22,094 nucleotides of DNA from NCED01 sp035493955 (GTDB lineage: Bacteria > Pseudomonadota > Alphaproteobacteria > Caulobacterales > Caulobacteraceae): NCBI GenBank assembly GCA_035493955.1, contig DATJHI010000002.1, positions 1 to 22,094 of the forward strand, written 5' to 3'. The translations under genes were made by a program, and so were the position numbers. Shown piece after piece: positions 6,339 through 14,040 of the stretch (the first letter of the stretch is position 1; each line of letters opens with the position of its first letter). The notes under the pieces were generated by a model. The model searched no databases and was not told the DNA's origin. It saw only the letters and a list, made by a program, of their open reading frames with translations.

Positions 6339-9029
6339 TCAGGCCTTTCCGGCCTTGGCCAACCGGGCGGCGGCGGCGCGCAGCGGACGGGCTGAGACGT
6401 CGTAATCGGCCCAGGCGCGGTTCTTCCGCCACAGGGCCGGCGCGGTCCTGAGGGTGAAGGCCTTGGGATCGAGGCCGGATTTCACCGCCTTCCACTCCAG
6501 CGGCCAGGAGACCGGCGCTCCGGAGCGGGCGCGAGGGGAATAGGGGGCCACGGCCGTGGCCATCCTGTCGTTGCGCAGGTAGTCGAGGAATATCCGCCCC
6601 TCCCGTTTGGCCTTGGCCATATTGACCAGATAGCGCTCCGGCTGCGCCGCGGCCATGGCGGTGCAGAGGTCGCGGGCGAAACCCTTGGCTTCGGGCCAGG
6701 TCAGGGGATCGCCCTTCTCGGCGGCGAGGGGGGCGACCACGTGCAGTCCTTTGCCGCCGGTGGTCTTGCAGAACGCCGCCAGGCCCAGGGCTTCCAGGCG
6801 CGCCTTCACCTCGAGCGCGCCTTCGATCACCCGGGCGAAATCGACGCCCGGCGCCGGGTCGAGGTCGAACACCAGGCGGCCGGGGACCTCGGGCCGATCC
6901 GGCATGCAGTTCCAGGGATGCAGCTCCAGCGCCCCGGTCTGGGCCATGGCGACCAGGGCCTCGGGCCGGTCGATCTGCAGATAGGGGCTCTTGTCGCCGA
7001 ACACCGTGACCGCCGTGACCAGGGACGAGGCGCCCTGACCGATGTGACGCTGGAAGAAGCCCTGGCCGCCCACCCCGTCGGGGCAGCGGATGATCGAGCA
7101 GGGCCGACCGCGGATGTGGGGCAGAAGCGCTTCGGCCATGGCCTCGTAATAGAGCGCCAGGTCCCGTTTGGTGTGGGCCGGCTCGCCGTCGGCGGCGGGC
7201 CACAACACCTTGTCGGGGTTGGACAGGGTGACGCCCATCACCACCTTGCCGGTCGGCGCCGGTCTGGCGGGTGCGACCTTGGCGGGTTTGGCCTTTTCCT
7301 CGGACGCCGCCCGTTCGACCGTCTCCACCGGGGCGGGGACTTCCTGCACGACCTCCTCGGCCGGCTTGTCCTCGCGCAGGGCCTTGAAGCTGGCTTGGCG
7401 CAGGTTGCCGTCGCCGGTCCAGCCGCCGCTCTCGATCTCGGCCACCAGCACCGGCTTGACCCAGTGGACCCCCGCCGCCTTGCGCGGCGCGCCCGGACCC
7501 TCGAAGGGCGAGGTCCCGGTCTCCACGGCGCGGAGCCGGGGCAGGATCTCGGCCACCTTGTCGCGGGAGAAGCCGGTGCCGATGCGGCCGACGTGGACGA
7601 GGCGCCCGTCCCGGTGGACGCCGGCGATCAGGGAGCGGAACTGGCTGGCGCCTTCACTGGTCCAGCCGGCCACCACCACCTCCTGGCCGCCCCGGCACTT
7701 GGCCTTGGTCCAGGTGTCCGAGCGTCCGGACACGTAGGGACTGTCCAGCCGCTTGGAGATGATCCCCTCCAGATGCATGCGGCAGGCCGACTTCAGCACC
7801 GCCTCCCCGCCGGTCTCGAAGTGGTCGACGAAGCGGATGCGTCCACCGTCGCCCGCAGAAGAGGTCAGGGCCTGCAGCCTGGCCTTGCGGTCGCGCAGGG
7901 GCAGGGGACGCAAGTCCTCACGGCCTTGGAACAGGAGGTCGAACACATAGAACACCAGGCCGCCGGTCCTGCCCGATGACAGCGCCGCCTGCAGGGCGGG
8001 GAAGTCCGGCGCCCCGTGGTCGTCCAGGGCCACGATCTCGCCGTCGACGATGGCGTCGCCGAGCCCGGCGGCGTCGGCGGCGATCTCCTTGAACCGGTGC
8101 GTCCAGTCCAGTCCCTTGCGGGTCTTCAGGGTGGTCCGGCCGTCCTCGACCCGCAACTGCATGCGGTAGCCGTCGAACTTGATCTCGTGCGCCCAGGCGT
8201 CGCCGGAGGGCGGCCGGTCGACGGCCTGGGTAAGCTGCGGCGGGATGAAGTCGGGAAGAGCGGCCGCCCGCTTGCCCTTCGCCGCATTGGCCGGTGGAGG
8301 CTGACGATCTTTGCTGGCGACGGCCTCGGCCGAGGCCTCCGGATCTCCGCGATTGGAATTCCAGACCCTGGCGGGAGAGCTCCGGGCCGCCTTGGTCTTG
8401 GGCTTGGCGGTGAAGAAGGGGGTGGGGCCCTTGCCCTCGCCGGCCGCGATCTCCTCCAGGCTCCGGCCCGAGGCCACGGAGGCGGCGTTGGCTTCCAGGA
8501 AGGCTTCGCCTTCGCCGTCGCGGGCCCACTCGTCCCGGTGCTTGATCAGGAGCCAGTTGTTGCGCTTGCTTTTCCCGCCGTCGCGGTCGTGCTTCATCCG
8601 CACCAGCACCCACGAGCCCTTCAACCGCGCCCCGTCGAGGGTGAACTTCAGGTCGCCCTTCTTCAGGCCCTCGGCGACGGTCATGCCCTCGGGGCCCCAA
8701 TAGCCGCGGTCCCATAGCATCACGGCGCCCCCGCCGTATTGGCCCTTGGGGATGGTCCCCTCGAAGTCGCCGTAGGGAATGGGGTGGGGCTCCACCTCCA
8801 CCGCCAGCCGCTTGTCGGCGGGGTCCACCGACGGGCCGCGGGTCACCGCCCACGACAGCAGCACCCCTTCGTATTCGAGACGGAAATCGTAGTGCAGGCG
8901 GGTGGCGTCGTGCTTCTGGATGACGAAGCGAAGGCGTTTCGAGCCGGGTGCGGGCCGGTCGCCGCTGGGCTCGGCGGTCTGGTTGAAATCGCGCTTGGCG
9001 CGATAGGCGGCGAGTTTCGGGTCGGCCAC
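6339..9029 (-). CDS. ligD: Multifunctional DNA ligase D (phosphoesterase-ligase-polymerase)
   Basis: 896 residues, GTG start. Domain order is phosphoesterase, ligase, polymerase. The phosphoesterase (about 30-200) shows HDATRLHYDFRLEYEG (40-55) and HPIPYGDFEGTIPKGQYGGG (82-101). The ATP-dependent ligase (about 262-555) has the nucleophile Lys284 in HEIKFDGYRM, motif IV-like LEGIISKRLDSPY (420-432) and a motif V-like WTKAKCRGGQE. An Ala/Pro/Lys linker (560-595) leads to the primase-polymerase domain (596-end), with FDLDPAPGVDF (721-731) as the metal-binding Asp pair and TTGGKGLHVVAPL for nucleotide handling. It works with Ku to trim, fill and seal double-strand breaks. A second linker (215-255) separates the first two domains. 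It faces ku convergently and its transcript runs into two methyltransferase-like genes. No domain appears truncated or lacks a key residue that I could check. Confidence 0.95.
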   Translation of the reverse strand: MADPKLAAYRAKRDFNQTAEPSGDRPAPGSKRLRFVIQKHDATRLHYDFRLEYEGVLLSWAVTRGPSVDPADKRLAVEVEPHPIPYGDFEGTIPKGQYGGGAVMLWDRGYWGPEGMTVAEGLKKGDLKFTLDGARLKGSWVLVRMKHDRDGGKSKRNNWLLIKHRDEWARDGEGEAFLEANAASVASGRSLEEIAAGEGKGPTPFFTAKPKTKAARSSPARVWNSNRGDPEASAEAVASKDRQPPPANAAKGKRAAALPDFIPPQLTQAVDRPPSGDAWAHEIKFDGYRMQLRVEDGRTTLKTRKGLDWTHRFKEIAADAAGLGDAIVDGEIVALDDHGAPDFPALQAALSSGRTGGLVFYVFDLLFQGREDLRPLPLRDRKARLQALTSSAGDGGRIRFVDHFETGGEAVLKSACRMHLEGIISKRLDSPYVSGRSDTWTKAKCRGGQEVVVAGWTSEGASQFRSLIAGVHRDGRLVHVGRIGTGFSRDKVAEILPRLRAVETGTSPFEGPGAPRKAAGVHWVKPVLVAEIESGGWTGDGNLRQASFKALREDKPAEEVVQEVPAPVETVERAASEEKAKPAKVAPARPAPTGKVVMGVTLSNPDKVLWPAADGEPAHTKRDLALYYEAMAEALLPHIRGRPCSIIRCPDGVGGQGFFQRHIGQGASSLVTAVTVFGDKSPYLQIDRPEALVAMAQTGALELHPWNCMPDRPEVPGRLVFDLDPAPGVDFARVIEGALEVKARLEALGLAAFCKTTGGKGLHVVAPLAAEKGDPLTWPEAKGFARDLCTAMAAAQPERYLVNMAKAKREGRIFLDYLRNDRMATAVAPYSPRARSGAPVSWPLEWKAVKSGLDPKAFTLRTAPALWRKNRAWADYDVSARPLRAAAARLAKAGKA

Positions 9030-9191
9030 GGGTCACCCATGGGCTGGGAAGCTTGGCGGCTAAGCGCGGAGGCGGTCGCGGAGTTCCCCGACCGCCATTA
9101 TATTGGCTTCGTATCAGGTTCGCCGGTAACCCGGCCCGTCCTCGCGCGTTCCATCACAGGCGCCCGCGGTGGGCGCGCCGAAAGGTTGAGC
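9030..9191. promoter_or_regulatory. Divergent promoter region between ligD and the L,D-transpeptidase gene
   Basis: 162 nt holding both promoters. A perfect 8-bp inverted repeat GGCGGTCG/CGACCGCC (9071-9078 and 9089-9096, 10-nt loop) is followed on the plus strand by the AT-rich ATTATATTGG. The repeat could be an operator or a leader hairpin. No conserved promoter motif could be assigned. Confidence 0.35.
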
Positions 9192-10730
9192 ATGGCTCTA
9201 GCGTATCAGCGTCCCGGATCCGGCCGGACGCGTCTCGTTCTCGGGGGATCGGTTCTCGCGCTCGGACTTTCGCTGACCCTGGCGAGCGGGGGGCTCGTCC
9301 GCTCCCAGCCCGCGCCGGCGCCTGCAACCTCCTTGACGAACCCGGCCGCGGCGGCGTCTCCGACGACCCCCGCGGAGACCCCGGTCCCGAACCTGCGTGA
9401 GGACCAGGCGCAGCTTCTGACCAGGGCCCTCAATGAATCCGCCTCCCACGGCTTCAGTCCCGGAGAGTTCGCGGCCGCCGACATCTCGGCCCTGCTGGCC
9501 AGCCAGGATCCCGCGGCCCGCCAGCGGGGCGAAGCCCTGCTGCGCAAATCCATCGTCGCCTATGCCCGCGCCCAGCACGGCGCGCGCCTCCCGGCCGCGG
9601 ATTTCCACGACGATTGGGGGATCAGGCCGGAGCCCTACGACGCGGCGGCGGACTTCAACTTCGCCCTGAAGCAGGACAAGCTGGCCCAATGGCTGGCCGA
9701 CCTGCCGCCTCCCTTCGAGCGCTACCGGGCCCTGCGCACCGCCCTCGTGCAGTACCAGGCCATCGCCGCCCGTGGCGGATGGGGGCGGATCGCCGACGGG
9801 CCGGCCCTTAAGCCGGGGATGAGCGATCCGCGGGTGGTGCAGCTTCGCCGCCGGCTGGCGGCGGAGAACCGGCCCGGCTCGATCGAGCTGACCAGCCCGG
9901 TCTACGATCCCCAGTTCGCCGCGGTGGTCGCGGCGGCGCAGGCGCGCTACGGCCTCAACCCCGACAGCGTCGTGGCGGCGGGGACCCTGAAGGCCTTCAA
10001 CATCCCGGTCGAGGTGCGGATCGCCCAGATCGCCGCCAATATGGAGCGGTGGCGCTGGATGCCCCGGGCCTGGCCTTCGACCCGCATCGAGGTCAACATC
10101 GCCGGAGCCGAACTGGTCGTCTACGACGAGAACAAGCCGGTCCTGCAGATGAAGACCGTCGTCGGCGCCCGGGACAAGAAGACGCCGATGCTGAGGTCCG
10201 AGATCCATTCGGTGGTGTTCAACCCGCCGTGGAACGTGCCGAGCTCGATCGTCGCCAAGGAGCTGGCCCCCAAGGGGGAAGCCTATCTGGTGCGCAAGGG
10301 CTTCGCCTGGGTCTCCAACGGCGCCGGCGGGCAGCGGCTGCAGCAGAAGCCGGGTCCGGGCAATTCCCTGGGCCGGATCAAGTTCGACTTCAACAATCCC
10401 TACGGCGTCTATCTGCACGACACCGACGCCAAGACCGCCTTCGGCCGCGACGCCCGCTCGATCAGCCATGGATGCGTCCGAGTGGAGAAGCCGCAGGAAC
10501 TGGCCAATCTGGTCTTGGGCGCCGACCCGGCCTGGTCGCCCGCACGCCTGACGGAACTGCTGGCGGACTCGACGACGGTGCGCAAGCCCCTTGCCCAGAA
10601 GATTCCCGTGTTGCTGCTCTATTGGACCGTATTCGTAGCGCCGGACGGGCAGGTCAACTTCCGCGACGATCAGTATGATTGGGACGATGATCTGTCGAAA
10701 TCGATAAATTCCGGCAAGATTGCGGCTTAA
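9192..10730 (+). CDS. Murein L,D-transpeptidase of the YcbB/LdtD type
   Basis: 512 residues from an ATG preceded by AAAGG 6 nt upstream; longer in-frame starts overlap ligD and lack a signal peptide directly behind them. Residues 12-38 are a signal peptide or membrane anchor, followed by an Ala/Pro/Thr-rich linker (39-66). A helical scaffold region (70-200) leads to a peptidoglycan-binding-like segment (LKPGMSDPRVVQLRRRLAAE, 206-225) and MERWRWMP (284-291), typical of YcbB. The YkuD catalytic domain (about 297-480) has VYLHDTDAK with His409 and the active-site run SISHGCVRVEKP (423-434), Cys428. It makes 3-3 cross-links or attaches proteins to murein in the periplasm. The next gene is a YcbK-type peptidase, the same neighbour pair as ycbB-ycbK of E. 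coli. The stop codon lies inside a CtrA box. Confidence 0.9.
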   Translation: MALAYQRPGSGRTRLVLGGSVLALGLSLTLASGGLVRSQPAPAPATSLTNPAAAASPTTPAETPVPNLREDQAQLLTRALNESASHGFSPGEFAAADISALLASQDPAARQRGEALLRKSIVAYARAQHGARLPAADFHDDWGIRPEPYDAAADFNFALKQDKLAQWLADLPPPFERYRALRTALVQYQAIAARGGWGRIADGPALKPGMSDPRVVQLRRRLAAENRPGSIELTSPVYDPQFAAVVAAAQARYGLNPDSVVAAGTLKAFNIPVEVRIAQIAANMERWRWMPRAWPSTRIEVNIAGAELVVYDENKPVLQMKTVVGARDKKTPMLRSEIHSVVFNPPWNVPSSIVAKELAPKGEAYLVRKGFAWVSNGAGGQRLQQKPGPGNSLGRIKFDFNNPYGVYLHDTDAKTAFGRDARSISHGCVRVEKPQELANLVLGADPAWSPARLTELLADSTTVRKPLAQKIPVLLLYWTVFVAPDGQVNFRDDQYDWDDDLSKSINSGKIAA

Positions 10731-10741
10731 TTTAAAATTAA
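10727..10741 (+). promoter_or_regulatory. Perfect CtrA box (TTAA-N7-TTAA)
   Basis: TTAA at 10727-10730 and TTAA at 10738-10741 with exactly 7 nt between, the full consensus for the cell-cycle regulator CtrA in Caulobacterales. It overlaps the stop codon of the transpeptidase gene and lies 96 nt before the YcbK-type start. Possible -10 elements follow (GCTAAG at 10749-10754, TATAGG at 10768-10773), but the start of transcription cannot be fixed from sequence. Confidence 0.6.
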
Positions 10742-10753
10742 TCCAATAGCTAA

Positions 10754-10788
10754 GCTTGCCATGCGACTATAGGTCGCCTGGGGCAAGC
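10754..10788 (+). other. Hairpin in the leader between the transpeptidase and YcbK-type genes
   Basis: An outer stem GCTTGCC (10754-10760) pairs with GGCAAGC (10782-10788), and an inner stem GCGAC (10763-10767) pairs with GTCGC (10773-10777) around a 5-nt loop. No T-tract follows, so it is not an ordinary terminator; it may be an operator or a leader/processing hairpin. Confidence 0.45.
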
Positions 10789-10836
10789 GGCTGGTCTATG
10801 ACATCTTGCGACCGTTCCGCAGGGCGCGAGGTGTTG

Positions 10837-11391
10837 ATGTCCACTCGTCGTGAGTTGCTCCGTTTCGGCATGGGCGCTGGCGCCCTCGGCGCGGCCGGCC
10901 TGGCCGGCCTTCCCGTCAAGGCCTTCGCCGCCACCCTGGAGCCCCGTCGCGTGGCTCTGCACAACCTGCATACCGGAGAGGCCCTCGACGCGGTCTACTG
11001 GGAGAACGGCGCCTATGTCCCCGACGCGGTCGCCGCCCTGAACAAGGTGCTGCGTGACTACCGCACCGGCGACGTCCATTTCATGGAGCCGGGGCTGTAC
11101 GACATCCTCGACGCCGTCTCGGCCAAGGTCGGGAACCGGGCGCCCTTCCAGATCATCTCCGGCTACCGCTCGCCCAAGACCAACGCCATGCTCCACGCCA
11201 AGAGCGACGGGGTGGCCGAACACAGCCTGCACATGGACGGCAAGGCCATGGACATCCGCCTCGAGGGCGTGGCCCTGGCGAACGTGCACAAGGCCGCCCT
11301 CAGCCTGGGCCGAGGCGGCGTCGGTTTCTATCCGACCTCCAATTTCGTCCATGTCGACGTGGGCCGGGTCAGGACCTGGACCGGGGTGTAG
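10837..11391 (+). CDS. Tat-exported YcbK-type (DUF882/M15) peptidoglycan peptidase
   Basis: 184 residues from the ATG with GAGG 5 nt upstream; a longer in-frame TTG opening at 10756 has no such site and would bury the signal. The N-terminus STRRELLRFG plus a hydrophobic stretch to AFAA (about residue 31) is a twin-arginine signal. The mature domain is the DUF882/YcbK fold, a relative of M15 D,D-carboxypeptidases: SGYRSPKTN, then EHSLHMDGKAMDI, which supplies the His and Asp zinc ligands, and FVHVDVG with the final His. It probably trims peptidoglycan in the periplasm together with the upstream L,D-transpeptidase. The CtrA box and a hairpin just upstream suggest its own, cell-cycle-linked promoter besides any read-through. 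It converges on the DUF2474 gene with an 8-nt gap. The exact bond cut is not known for this family. Confidence 0.87.
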   Translation: MSTRRELLRFGMGAGALGAAGLAGLPVKAFAATLEPRRVALHNLHTGEALDAVYWENGAYVPDAVAALNKVLRDYRTGDVHFMEPGLYDILDAVSAKVGNRAPFQIISGYRSPKTNAMLHAKSDGVAEHSLHMDGKAMDIRLEGVALANVHKAALSLGRGGVGFYPTSNFVHVDVGRVRTWTGV

Positions 11392-11399
11392 GCCCGCGC

Positions 11400-11537
11400 T
11401 TACGGGACCAACAGCGCCCGTAGCCCATAGGCCACGACCGCGGTGGTCAGTCCCGCGGCGGCGGCTATGCCGACGAACCACGCCAGGCGCTTCCATAGCG
11501 GGCCGGTCTCGCCCTCCGGCGGTCCGACCGGGCGCAT
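11400..11537 (-). CDS. DUF2474 small membrane protein of the bd oxidase operon
   Basis: 45 residues. The start ATG shares its A with the cydB stop (TGATG), so the two are translationally coupled. The N-terminal 14 residues are polar, followed by P-L-W-K-R-L-A-W-F and one transmembrane helix (about 18-44, FVGIAAAAGLTTAVVAYGL). The charged-aromatic entry followed by a single helix is the pattern of DUF2474 proteins found after cioAB/cydAB, functional counterparts of the CydX/CydY subunits that stabilise the haem core. It is the third and last gene of the oxidase operon. Such tiny genes are often missed by gene callers. The role is inferred from position, size and topology. Confidence 0.78.
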   Translation of the reverse strand: MRPVGPPEGETGPLWKRLAWFVGIAAAAGLTTAVVAYGLRALLVP

Positions 11538-12562
11538 CAGTGATAGCCCGCGTCGGCGCCGACCTTGCCGCGGAACACCCAGTAGACCCAGACGGTGTAG
11601 CCCACGATCGCGGGGGCCAGCAGCGCCGCGCCGCCCAGCATCAGGGCCAGGGCGTTGTCGGCCGCCGCGGCCTGGCGGAAGGTCAGGACATAGGGCGCCA
11701 CATAGGGCATGAACCCCGCCGCCAGCCCCAGGTAGCCGGAGAGGAACACCAGGACGGCCCCGACGAAGGGCAGGGCGTGGGACGCGCGCCTGAGCCCGAA
11801 GGTCAGGAGTCCAAGCCCGGCAACGCCCAGCAGCGGGATCGGCGCCTTGGGCAGGAACCGGCTCCAATCGACCGTGCCGTCCACCACGCCCCAGCGCGCC
11901 GCCACCCGCGGATGCAGGAACAGGGTGGCCAGGCTGACGGCGAGAAGGAGCAGGGCGGTCAGGACCCCGGCGATCGCGGTCCAGCGGCGGGCGTCCCCGT
12001 GCAGGGCGTCCTCGGTCTTCCACATCAGCCATCCGGCCCCGAGCAGGACGTAGCCCGCGGCCAGGCCGCAGGCCACCAGCGCCGAGTAGGGGGTCAGCCA
12101 GTCAAAGGGCCCCCCGGCGAACACCACGCCGTCGGCCTTCACCCCCTGGATGAAGCCCCCCAGCACCAATCCTTGGGCGAAGGTCGCCGCCAGCGAACCG
12201 CCGGCGAAGGCCATGGTCCAGAACCGTTTGCCGCTGCGCCGGCCGTTCAGGCGGAATTCGAAGGCCACGCCCCTGAGCGCCAGGCCCAGCAGCATCAGGA
12301 TGATCGGCAGATAGAGCGCCGGCAGCAGCAAGGCGTAGGCCAGCGGGAAGGCGGCCAGCAGACCTCCCCCGCCCAGGACCAGCCAGGTCTCGTTGCCGTC
12401 CCAGACCGGGGCGATGGCGTTCATCATCGCGTCCCGGTCGGCCGGGCTGCGCGCGAACGGAAACAGGATGCCGATGCCGAGGTCGAAGCCGTCCAGCATT
12501 ACATAGAGCAGCACCGTGGCGGCGATGATCCCGGCCCAGATCAGCGGCAGGTCGAGGCTCAT
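11537..12562 (-). CDS. cydB: Cytochrome bd-type quinol oxidase subunit II
   Basis: 341 residues from an ATG that overlaps the cydA stop by 4 nt (ATGA). A much longer open frame upstream is only a shadow of cydA. The protein opens with DLPLIWAGIIAATVLLYVML and the family signature LDGFDLGIGILFPF, then the conserved IAPVWDGNETWLVLGGGGLL, and alternates hydrophobic helices to the end, about eight or nine in all. CydB pairs with CydA in the inner membrane and supports the quinol oxidase without binding the main haems in most members. Length is usual for the cyanide-insensitive (CioB) branch. It is followed, by a one-base overlap, by the DUF2474 gene. The call is very secure. Confidence 0.95.
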   Translation of the reverse strand: MSLDLPLIWAGIIAATVLLYVMLDGFDLGIGILFPFARSPADRDAMMNAIAPVWDGNETWLVLGGGGLLAAFPLAYALLLPALYLPIILMLLGLALRGVAFEFRLNGRRSGKRFWTMAFAGGSLAATFAQGLVLGGFIQGVKADGVVFAGGPFDWLTPYSALVACGLAAGYVLLGAGWLMWKTEDALHGDARRWTAIAGVLTALLLLAVSLATLFLHPRVAARWGVVDGTVDWSRFLPKAPIPLLGVAGLGLLTFGLRRASHALPFVGAVLVFLSGYLGLAAGFMPYVAPYVLTFRQAAAADNALALMLGGAALLAPAIVGYTVWVYWVFRGKVGADAGYH

Positions 12563-13962
12563 CGTCCGTCCTCCGTCGTGTCTGGATCGAGGGCGGCGTT
12601 GAAGGACACGCCCGGCGCCCGCCCCTCGTCCGGCGGCGGCGGCGCGGCGCCCGCCGCCGGGCCGCGATCGATCAGGCGCAGGATGTAGATCACGCCGGCG
12701 CTGAAGATGATCGCATAGACCATCAGGAAGCCGAGCAGGGACGCCGAGACCTGGCCGCGTTGCAGCGGGGCGACCGCGTCGGCGGTCCTCTGCACCCCGT
12801 AGACCACCCACGGCTGGCGCCCGACCTCGGCGACCACCCATCCCGACACCACCGAGACGAAGCCCGCCGGCCCCATGGCCACGCAGGTCCACAGGAAGAC
12901 GCGGCTGCGCTCCGGGCTGCCGCGCCAGATCAGCAGGGCGCCCCAGACGCCCAAGCCGATCATCGCCAGCCCCAGCCCCACCATCAGGCGAAAGGCGTAG
13001 AACACCGGCAGGGGCGGCGGCTGGTCCGCCCGGGAGAAAGCCTTCAGCCCGGTCACCGTCGCGTTCGGATCGTGCTTGAGGATCAGGCTGCCGAGACGGG
13101 GGATCGACAGCTCCCAGCGGTTGGCCTGCAACGCCCGGTCGGGCCAGGCCAGGATGTGGAACGGCTGGCCGGCCCGGGATTCCCACAGGGCCTCCACCGC
13201 GGCCAGCTTGGCCGGCTGAAGTTCGCCCATCTTCAGGCCTTGCTGGTCGCCGACCGCCAGTTGCAGGGGCGCGACCAGGGCGAACATGCCGATGGCCATG
13301 ATGAGCGCCGTGCGCGACTCCGTCTCGTCCGGGGTCTTCAGCAGCCGCCACGCCGAGGCGGCTCCGACCACCAGGGCCGTGGTCAGATAGGCGGCCAGGA
13401 CCATGTGGAGGAGCCGCAGGGGGAAGGACGGGGAGAAGATCACCCTCATCCAGTCGGTGGCGACCAGGCGCCCGTCGGGCAGGGTGGCGAAGGCGGTCGG
13501 GTGCTGCATCCAGCTGTTGGCGGAGACGATCCAGAACGTCGAGAACAGGGTCCCGACCGCCACCGCGCAGCTGGCGGCGAAGTGCAGCTTGCGGCCGACT
13601 TTCTTCCAGCCGAACAGCATCACCCCGAGGAAGCTCGCCTCCAGGAAAAAGGCGGTCAGCACCTCGAAGGCGAGCAGGGGGCCGAGCACCGAACCCGACT
13701 TGGCGGCGAAGCCGCTCCAGTTGGCGCCGATCTCGTAGCTGAGCACCACGCCGGTGACCACGCCCATGCCGAAGGACAGGGCGAAGATGCGCACCCAGAA
13801 CAGATAGAGGGTCTTGAACCGCTCCCGCCCGGTGGCGAGCCACAGTCCCTCGAGCACGGCCAGATAGCTGGCCAGGCCGATGGTGAAGCTCGGGAACAGG
13901 ATGTGGAACGCGATGGTGAAAGCGAACTGCAGTCGCGACAGCAGGAACGCGTCGAAATCCAT
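12559..13962 (-). CDS. cydA: Cytochrome bd-type quinol oxidase subunit I (cyanide-insensitive, short Q-loop type)
   Basis: 467 residues, ATG with GGAGG 8 nt upstream. Key residues match the E. coli CydA numbering closely: His20 (haem b595/d side), Glu100 and Glu108 of the proton channel (AFEVLTAFFLEASFLG), His186 (LRLLHMVLAAY) and Met327 (FRLMVGLG) as haem b558 ligands, and Lys252 and Glu257 of the quinol site (GELQPAKLAAVEALWE). GRQPWVVYGVQRTADAV (381-397) is the usual C-terminal signature. The Q-loop lacks the long insertion of E. coli, which is the CioA form, and the DUF2474 partner fits this. It oxidises ubiquinol and reduces oxygen to water with high affinity. A FixK/FNR-type box lies about 60 nt upstream, so low-oxygen induction is likely. 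Confidence 0.95.
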   Translation of the reverse strand: MDFDAFLLSRLQFAFTIAFHILFPSFTIGLASYLAVLEGLWLATGRERFKTLYLFWVRIFALSFGMGVVTGVVLSYEIGANWSGFAAKSGSVLGPLLAFEVLTAFFLEASFLGVMLFGWKKVGRKLHFAASCAVAVGTLFSTFWIVSANSWMQHPTAFATLPDGRLVATDWMRVIFSPSFPLRLLHMVLAAYLTTALVVGAASAWRLLKTPDETESRTALIMAIGMFALVAPLQLAVGDQQGLKMGELQPAKLAAVEALWESRAGQPFHILAWPDRALQANRWELSIPRLGSLILKHDPNATVTGLKAFSRADQPPPLPVFYAFRLMVGLGLAMIGLGVWGALLIWRGSPERSRVFLWTCVAMGPAGFVSVVSGWVVAEVGRQPWVVYGVQRTADAVAPLQRGQVSASLLGFLMVYAIIFSAGVIYILRLIDRGPAAGAAPPPPDEGRAPGVSFNAALDPDTTEDGR

Positions 13963-13985
13963 GCTCGGCGCCTCCAGCGCGGCGA

Positions 13986-13994
13986 ATATCTAAG
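13986..13994 (-). promoter_or_regulatory. Possible -10 element of the cydA promoter
   Basis: On the minus strand CTTAGATAT follows the FixK/FNR-type box by about 27 nt and precedes the cydA start by about 24 nt. This spacing places the box near -41 to -48 of the likely start of transcription, the class II activator position. Confidence 0.35.
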
Positions 13995-14021
13995 CCTTGC
14001 CGCGCCGGCGGTCACTCACCT

Positions 14022-14035
14022 TTGATCTCGATCAG
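14022..14035 (-). promoter_or_regulatory. FixK/FNR-type box upstream of cydA
   Basis: The minus strand reads CTGAT-CGAG-ATCAA, one mismatch from the consensus TTGAT-N4-ATCAA. Its centre is 66 nt from the cydA start. FixK (through FixLJ) or an FNR homologue activates terminal oxidases at low oxygen in alphaproteobacteria. Confidence 0.65.
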
Positions 14036-14040
14036 GTCGC

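Noticed and set aside
6741..7979. Long plus-strand frame inside ligD
   Set aside because: The ligD frame on the minus strand carries all catalytic motifs, so this is a shadow.
9071..9096. Hairpin upstream of the L,D-transpeptidase gene as a terminator
   Set aside because: It lies between divergent starts with no gene ending into it, so termination makes little sense; it was kept only as a possible operator or leader hairpin.
11054..12688. Open frame of more than 500 codons on the plus strand over the YcbK-type, cydB and cydA genes
   Set aside because: It crosses three real genes in a different frame, is rich in Gln, Gly, Pro and Arg and shows no family motif.
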